In this document: one piece after another, positions 36,901-39,417 of the stretch
Position numbering within the stretch: the stretch's first letter is position 1
Layout: every line of letters starts with the position of its first letter
From: Candidatus Rokuibacteriota bacterium
GTDB taxonomy: Bacteria > Methylomirabilota > Methylomirabilia > Rokubacteriales > CSP1-6
NCBI GenBank assembly: GCA_003220315.1
Contig: QHSA01000154.1
Coordinates: 1-39,417, forward strand
Reading direction: 5' to 3'
DNA length: 39,417 bases
Notes under the pieces: generated by a model
What the model saw: only the letters and a program-made list of their open reading frames with translations
The model's database searches: none
Told to the model about the DNA's origin: nothing
Translations under genes and position numbers: made by a program

Positions 36901-38180
36901 CGGATGAGGCCGGCGCGCCGGGGCAGCACGAGCGTGATCTCCGGGAACACGATGAGGAGGAGCAGGCCGGCGAACAGCGCGATGAGGTAGGGCCAGTAGG
37001 CCCCGAAGTGCCGGCCGACGGAGACCCGCGCGAAGCGGATCGCCATCAGGAGCCCCACGCCCATCGGGGGCAAGAAGAGGCCGATCCCCACGGCGGCGGT
37101 CAGCACGATGTCGAAGTGGATCGGATGGATGCCGATCCGCTTGGCCGTCGGGAAGACGACCGGGATCAGCACGACGGCGGCCGGCAGGCCCTCCATCACC
37201 ATGCCGAACCCCATCACGAGCAGCGCGATGGCGACGAGGAAGAGCCCCGGGGTGCCCTCGAGCGGCTGGAGGATCTCGCCGAGCATCGCGGGCACGCCGA
37301 GCATCCCCAGGAGGAACTGGTACACGCTCGCCACCGCGAGGAGGAACATCACGGCGGCGGTCAGGAGCGCGCTCTCGTAGACGAGCCCCAGCATCTCGCG
37401 AAGCGTGACGTTGCGGTAGTAGAAGAGGGCGGCGACGATCGCGTAAAAGGCGACGAGCGCGCCGGCTTCGGTGGCGGTGAAGACGCCGAAGTAGAAGCCC
37501 GCCACGATGACGACGGGCACCACCATGGGGACCAGCGACTCGCGGAACGCCGCCCAGAACGCGCGCCAGCTCGGACGCCCGTCCTTCGGCCAACCGAGCC
37601 GGTGCGCCTGGACGATGATCACGACGAAGAGGCAGAGGGCGGTGACGGCCGCCGGAATGAAGCCGGCGAGGAAGATGCCCACGACCGACGTGTCGGTGAT
37701 CTGCCCGAGGACGATCATGAAGATCGCCGGTGGGACGAGGATGCCCATCGCGGTCGCGGAGGCGACGAGCGAGGCGGCCTGCTCGGGCTTGTAGCCGGCG
37801 CGCAGCATGGGTGGCGTGAGCATCGCGCCGATCGCCGACACGTCGGCGATCGTCGAGCCCGAGATGCCCGAGAAGAAGTACTCGGCGACGACGACCGACA
37901 CGCCGAGCCCGCCGCGGAGCCAGCCGACCAGCACGCGCGCCAGGTTCACGAGCGCGTAGGACATCCCGCAGCGCTCCATGAGGCTGCCGGCGAAGACGAA
38001 CGTCGGGATCGCGAGGAGGACCCAGCTCTGCGAGCCCGCGACGAGGCTCGACGGCAGCTTCTGGAGGGAGAAGTTGCCGAGGACGAGCCCGAGGAAGCCG
38101 GAGACGCCGAGGGCGAAGACGATCGGCATCGAGAGCGCCACGAGCACGGCGAAGAGGATCGCGACGGCGGCGAAGAACAC
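36897..38180 (-). CDS. dctM: TRAP transporter large permease DctM
   Basis: This 427-residue, roughly 12-helix inner-membrane protein is the translocating subunit of a tripartite ATP-independent periplasmic transporter. Family blocks are VALSMPIVFALGVSGFLGL, LLAIPTFVFAGSLMERCGMS, and VVVAEYFFSGISGSTIADVSAIGAML (the conserved GxSGSxxAD motif). GYKPEQAASLVASATAMGILVPPAIFMIVLG follows. It imports organic acids such as C4-dicarboxylates or keto acids using a cation gradient. dctQ lies 3 bp upstream and dinB overlaps downstream. Confidence 0.96.
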   Translation of the reverse strand: MFFAAVAILFAVLVALSMPIVFALGVSGFLGLVLGNFSLQKLPSSLVAGSQSWVLLAIPTFVFAGSLMERCGMSYALVNLARVLVGWLRGGLGVSVVVAEYFFSGISGSTIADVSAIGAMLTPPMLRAGYKPEQAASLVASATAMGILVPPAIFMIVLGQITDTSVVGIFLAGFIPAAVTALCLFVVIIVQAHRLGWPKDGRPSWRAFWAAFRESLVPMVVPVVIVAGFYFGVFTATEAGALVAFYAIVAALFYYRNVTLREMLGLVYESALLTAAVMFLLAVASVYQFLLGMLGVPAMLGEILQPLEGTPGLFLVAIALLVMGFGMVMEGLPAAVVLIPVVFPTAKRIGIHPIHFDIVLTAAVGIGLFLPPMGVGLLMAIRFARVSVGRHFGAYWPYLIALFAGLLLLIVFPEITLVLPRRAGLIR

Positions 38181-38183
38181 GGC

Positions 38184-38705
38184 TCAGACGTCCTCGGCCA
38201 CGCCGAGCCCTGGCGCGCGGCCCCGCCAGGCGTTCCGCAGCGCGACGAGGCTGTAGACGCTCATGAGCGCACCGCCCACGACCGCCGACAGGTAGATCCA
38301 GCGGAGGTTCAGGCCGAGGGCCGGGGAGGCGGACTGGCTGTTCAGCTCCGCGACCTGCCAGCCGAACACCGCGACGACCAGGCCGAACGCCGCGATCGTC
38401 GCGTAGTGGGCCGCGAAGACCCACCGGCGCACGCCCGGCGGGAACCGCTCGATCAGCAGGTGGACCGCGAAGTGCGTGCCGCGCGGGATCCCGAGCGCGG
38501 CACCGATGAAGGTCATCCAGCTGAGCGCGTACTCGCCGACTTCCTCCACCCAGAAGAAATCGACGCGGGGCAGGTCGAAGCGCGCGGTCAGCTGCGTCAT
38601 CACGTAGCGCAGGAAGACGCCCGCCAGCATGTCGATCATCGCGACGAGCATGAGGACGGTGACGACGAGCTCGGGGACCCTGGCGATCCAGCGGAGACGC
38701 GTCAA
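38184..38705 (-). CDS. dctQ: TRAP transporter small permease DctQ
   Basis: This 173-residue, four-helix membrane protein pairs with DctM. Hydrophobic segments are VPELVVTVLMLVAMIDMLAGVFLRYV, EVGEYALSWMTFIGAALGI, YATIAAFGLVVAVFGWQV and YLSAVVGGALMSVYSLVAL, with the conserved FxWxEEVxxYxxxWxxFxG pattern (FFWVEEVGEYALSWMTFIG). The start is TTG 38705, directly after a TTGACA/TACGAT promoter with no Shine-Dalgarno, consistent with a leaderless message; a later Met would delete the first helix. It is divergent from dctP. Confidence 0.9.
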   Translation of the reverse strand: MTRLRWIARVPELVVTVLMLVAMIDMLAGVFLRYVMTQLTARFDLPRVDFFWVEEVGEYALSWMTFIGAALGIPRGTHFAVHLLIERFPPGVRRWVFAAHYATIAAFGLVVAVFGWQVAELNSQSASPALGLNLRWIYLSAVVGGALMSVYSLVALRNAWRGRAPGLGVAEDV

Positions 38706-38712
38706 CGCGCGG

Positions 38713-38742
38713 ATCGTACGGGCGCGCGCCGCGCGTTGTCAA
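38713..38742 (-). promoter_or_regulatory. Sigma-70-type promoter of dctQM-dinB
   Basis: On the minus strand TTGACA (38742-38737) is separated by 18 bp from TACGAT (38718-38713). The predicted start site is within a base or two of TTG 38705. The -35 is one arm of the palindrome at 38737-38763. Confidence 0.5.
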
Positions 38743-38763
38743 GCGGCCGCGCGCCGCTTGACA
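38737..38763. promoter_or_regulatory. Operator palindrome between divergent TRAP genes
   Basis: TGTCAAGCGGC-CGCGC-GCCGCTTGACA is a perfect 11-bp-arm inverted repeat, so a TTGACA -35 occurs on each strand. A dimeric regulator binding here would block both -35 elements and co-regulate dctP with dctQM. No clear plus-strand -10 is seen at 16-18 bp. No regulator gene is in the window. Confidence 0.65.
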
Positions 38764-38823
38764 TCGTGCGCCAAAAGGCGCGGGATAGACGCCGCTGGCG
38801 CGCGCCAGGCGAGAGGAGGGGCT

Positions 38824-39417
38824 ATGGTCCGAGTCGTCCCTGTGGGCGTGGCACTCGTGGTGAGCCTGCTCGCCGCCGGCAGCGGGACTCCGGTCCTCGC
38901 CCAGGCGAAGCCCCAGAAGCTCGATTTCGCCTACATTCTCGCGCCGCCCGAGTCCGGCGCGGTCGCGTTCAAGTGGATGGCCGAGGAGGTCACGCGGCGC
39001 TCGCACGCCACGCTGACCGTGGTGTTCCACGGCGGTACGCTCCTCAACAAGGAGCTCGAGATCATGGACGCGGTGAAGTCGGGAAACGTCGCGATCGGCA
39101 GCCCCTCGGGCGCGGCGTCCACCGTCTTCCCCGAGCTGGGCGTGTTCCTCGTGCCGTACCTCGTCCGCGACTACGCGCACGCCTACAAGATGTTCAACGG
39201 TGAGATCGGCAAGAGCCTCGACGAGCAGTTCCAGCGGAAGTACCGGCTCAAGATCCTCCTCTTCTTCGACTACGGCTTCCGTCACTTCTGGAACAACAAG
39301 CGGCCCATCGCGAGGCCCGACGACCTCAAGGGCCTGAAGCTGCGCGTGCAGCAGGGCAAGGTCTTCGCCGACACCGTGAACGGCCTCGGCGCCAACGCGG
39401 TGCCCATGTCCTGGTCC
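38824..39417 (+). CDS. dctP: TRAP transporter solute-binding protein DctP (3'-truncated by window end)
   Basis: The open frame runs to the last base, giving 198 residues of the periplasmic receptor for the divergent DctQM permease. The signal peptide is VPVGVALVVSLLAAGSGTPVLAQA. The mature part has LDFAYILAPPESGAVAFKWMAEEV, HGGTLLNKELEIMDAVKSGNVAIGSP, FDYGFRHFWNNKRPIARPDDLKGLKLRVQQGKVF and NAVPMSW. The R-V-Q-Q segment contains the Arg that binds the ligand carboxylate in this family (LKIRVQ in others). GGAGGGG precedes ATG 38824. The frame is missing from the ORF track because it has no stop. The ligand is an organic acid, identity unknown. Confidence 0.95.
   Translation, partial: MVRVVPVGVALVVSLLAAGSGTPVLAQAKPQKLDFAYILAPPESGAVAFKWMAEEVTRRSHATLTVVFHGGTLLNKELEIMDAVKSGNVAIGSPSGAASTVFPELGVFLVPYLVRDYAHAYKMFNGEIGKSLDEQFQRKYRLKILLFFDYGFRHFWNNKRPIARPDDLKGLKLRVQQGKVFADTVNGLGANAVPMSWS

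Noticed and set aside
36412-39285. 957-codon minus-strand open frame
   Set aside because: Only the C-terminal DinB part (from GTG 36900) is real. The rest is a shadow of dctM, dctQ and dctP.
1-39417. tRNA or rRNA genes, CRISPR arrays, insertion sequences or prophage genes
   Set aside because: I saw no cloverleaf-like or rRNA-like stretches, no regularly spaced repeats, and no transposase, integrase or phage structural genes. The only clear long direct repeat is the 53-bp pair.

Overview
This is a GC-rich (roughly 70%) bacterial chromosome segment, probably from a Gram-negative, motile, free-living organism. Evidence for that: a heptosyltransferase-like GT9 gene, a lipoprotein, a TRAP transporter, a complete chemotaxis operon, and several ABC/TRAP solute-binding proteins. 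The gene mix resembles uncultured soil or groundwater lineages such as Rokubacteria/Methylomirabilota or deltaproteobacterial relatives. That placement is inference from gene content, not a marker-gene result. I see no rRNA, tRNA, CRISPR array or insertion sequence.

Layout. (1) 1-1430 (+): 3' end of an inositol-monophosphatase-family gene and a GT9 glycosyltransferase. (2) 1438-3522 (-): a 48-residue small ORF behind a near-consensus sigma-54 promoter, a nitrilase-fold protein lacking the catalytic Cys, and a VapBC-like toxin-antitoxin pair with a palindromic operator. A 53-bp direct repeat, one copy inside the nitrilase gene and one at the end of the cyclase gene, brackets this module. (3) 3671-9418 (-): an operon of TrpB2-like PLP enzyme, ABC solute-binding protein, permease, ATPase, and a membrane/[2Fe-2S] class III nucleotide cyclase. 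Strong hairpins lie in two of its gaps. (4) 9541-10707 (+): a DUF993 protein. (5) 10888-20078 (+): a sigma-54-type promoter followed by eleven tightly coupled chemotaxis genes (cheY, cheZ-like, cheY, cheA, PDC sensor, mcp, cheW, cheR, cheD, cheB, PAS-HisKA), ending at a hairpin. (6) 20086-20622 (-): a YCII-like gene. (7) 20738-28613 (+): a colinear run of Ski2-like helicase, lipoprotein, gamma-glutamyltransferase, an AhpD-like selenoprotein read through an in-frame UGA, a small unknown protein, a methyltransferase, a ChbG/YdjC deacetylase and a ROK kinase. (8) 28614-32788: a divergent TlpA-like thioredoxin and YdiJ-type FAD/Fe-S dehydrogenase sharing an 18-bp intergenic region with one symmetric -10 box, then a TauE/SafE transporter. 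(9) 32825-36425: a stand-alone PD-(D/E)XK protein, a cyclase-family hydrolase, a branched-chain-type solute-binding protein and a 3-hydroxyisobutyrate-dehydrogenase-like protein. (10) 36412-39417: DinB, TRAP dctM and dctQ (-), diverging from a truncated dctP (+) across a perfect 11-bp-arm palindrome.

The most notable observation is the AhpD-like selenoprotein at 25613-25873. The ORF track stops at a TGA that aligns with the second Cys of the family CxxC motif. A perfect hairpin with an AGGU loop follows 17 nt after that TGA, the spacing and loop start I recall for the E. coli fdhF SECIS. All coordinates and motifs were read by hand from the sequence; family names come from recognition of motifs, not from database searches.
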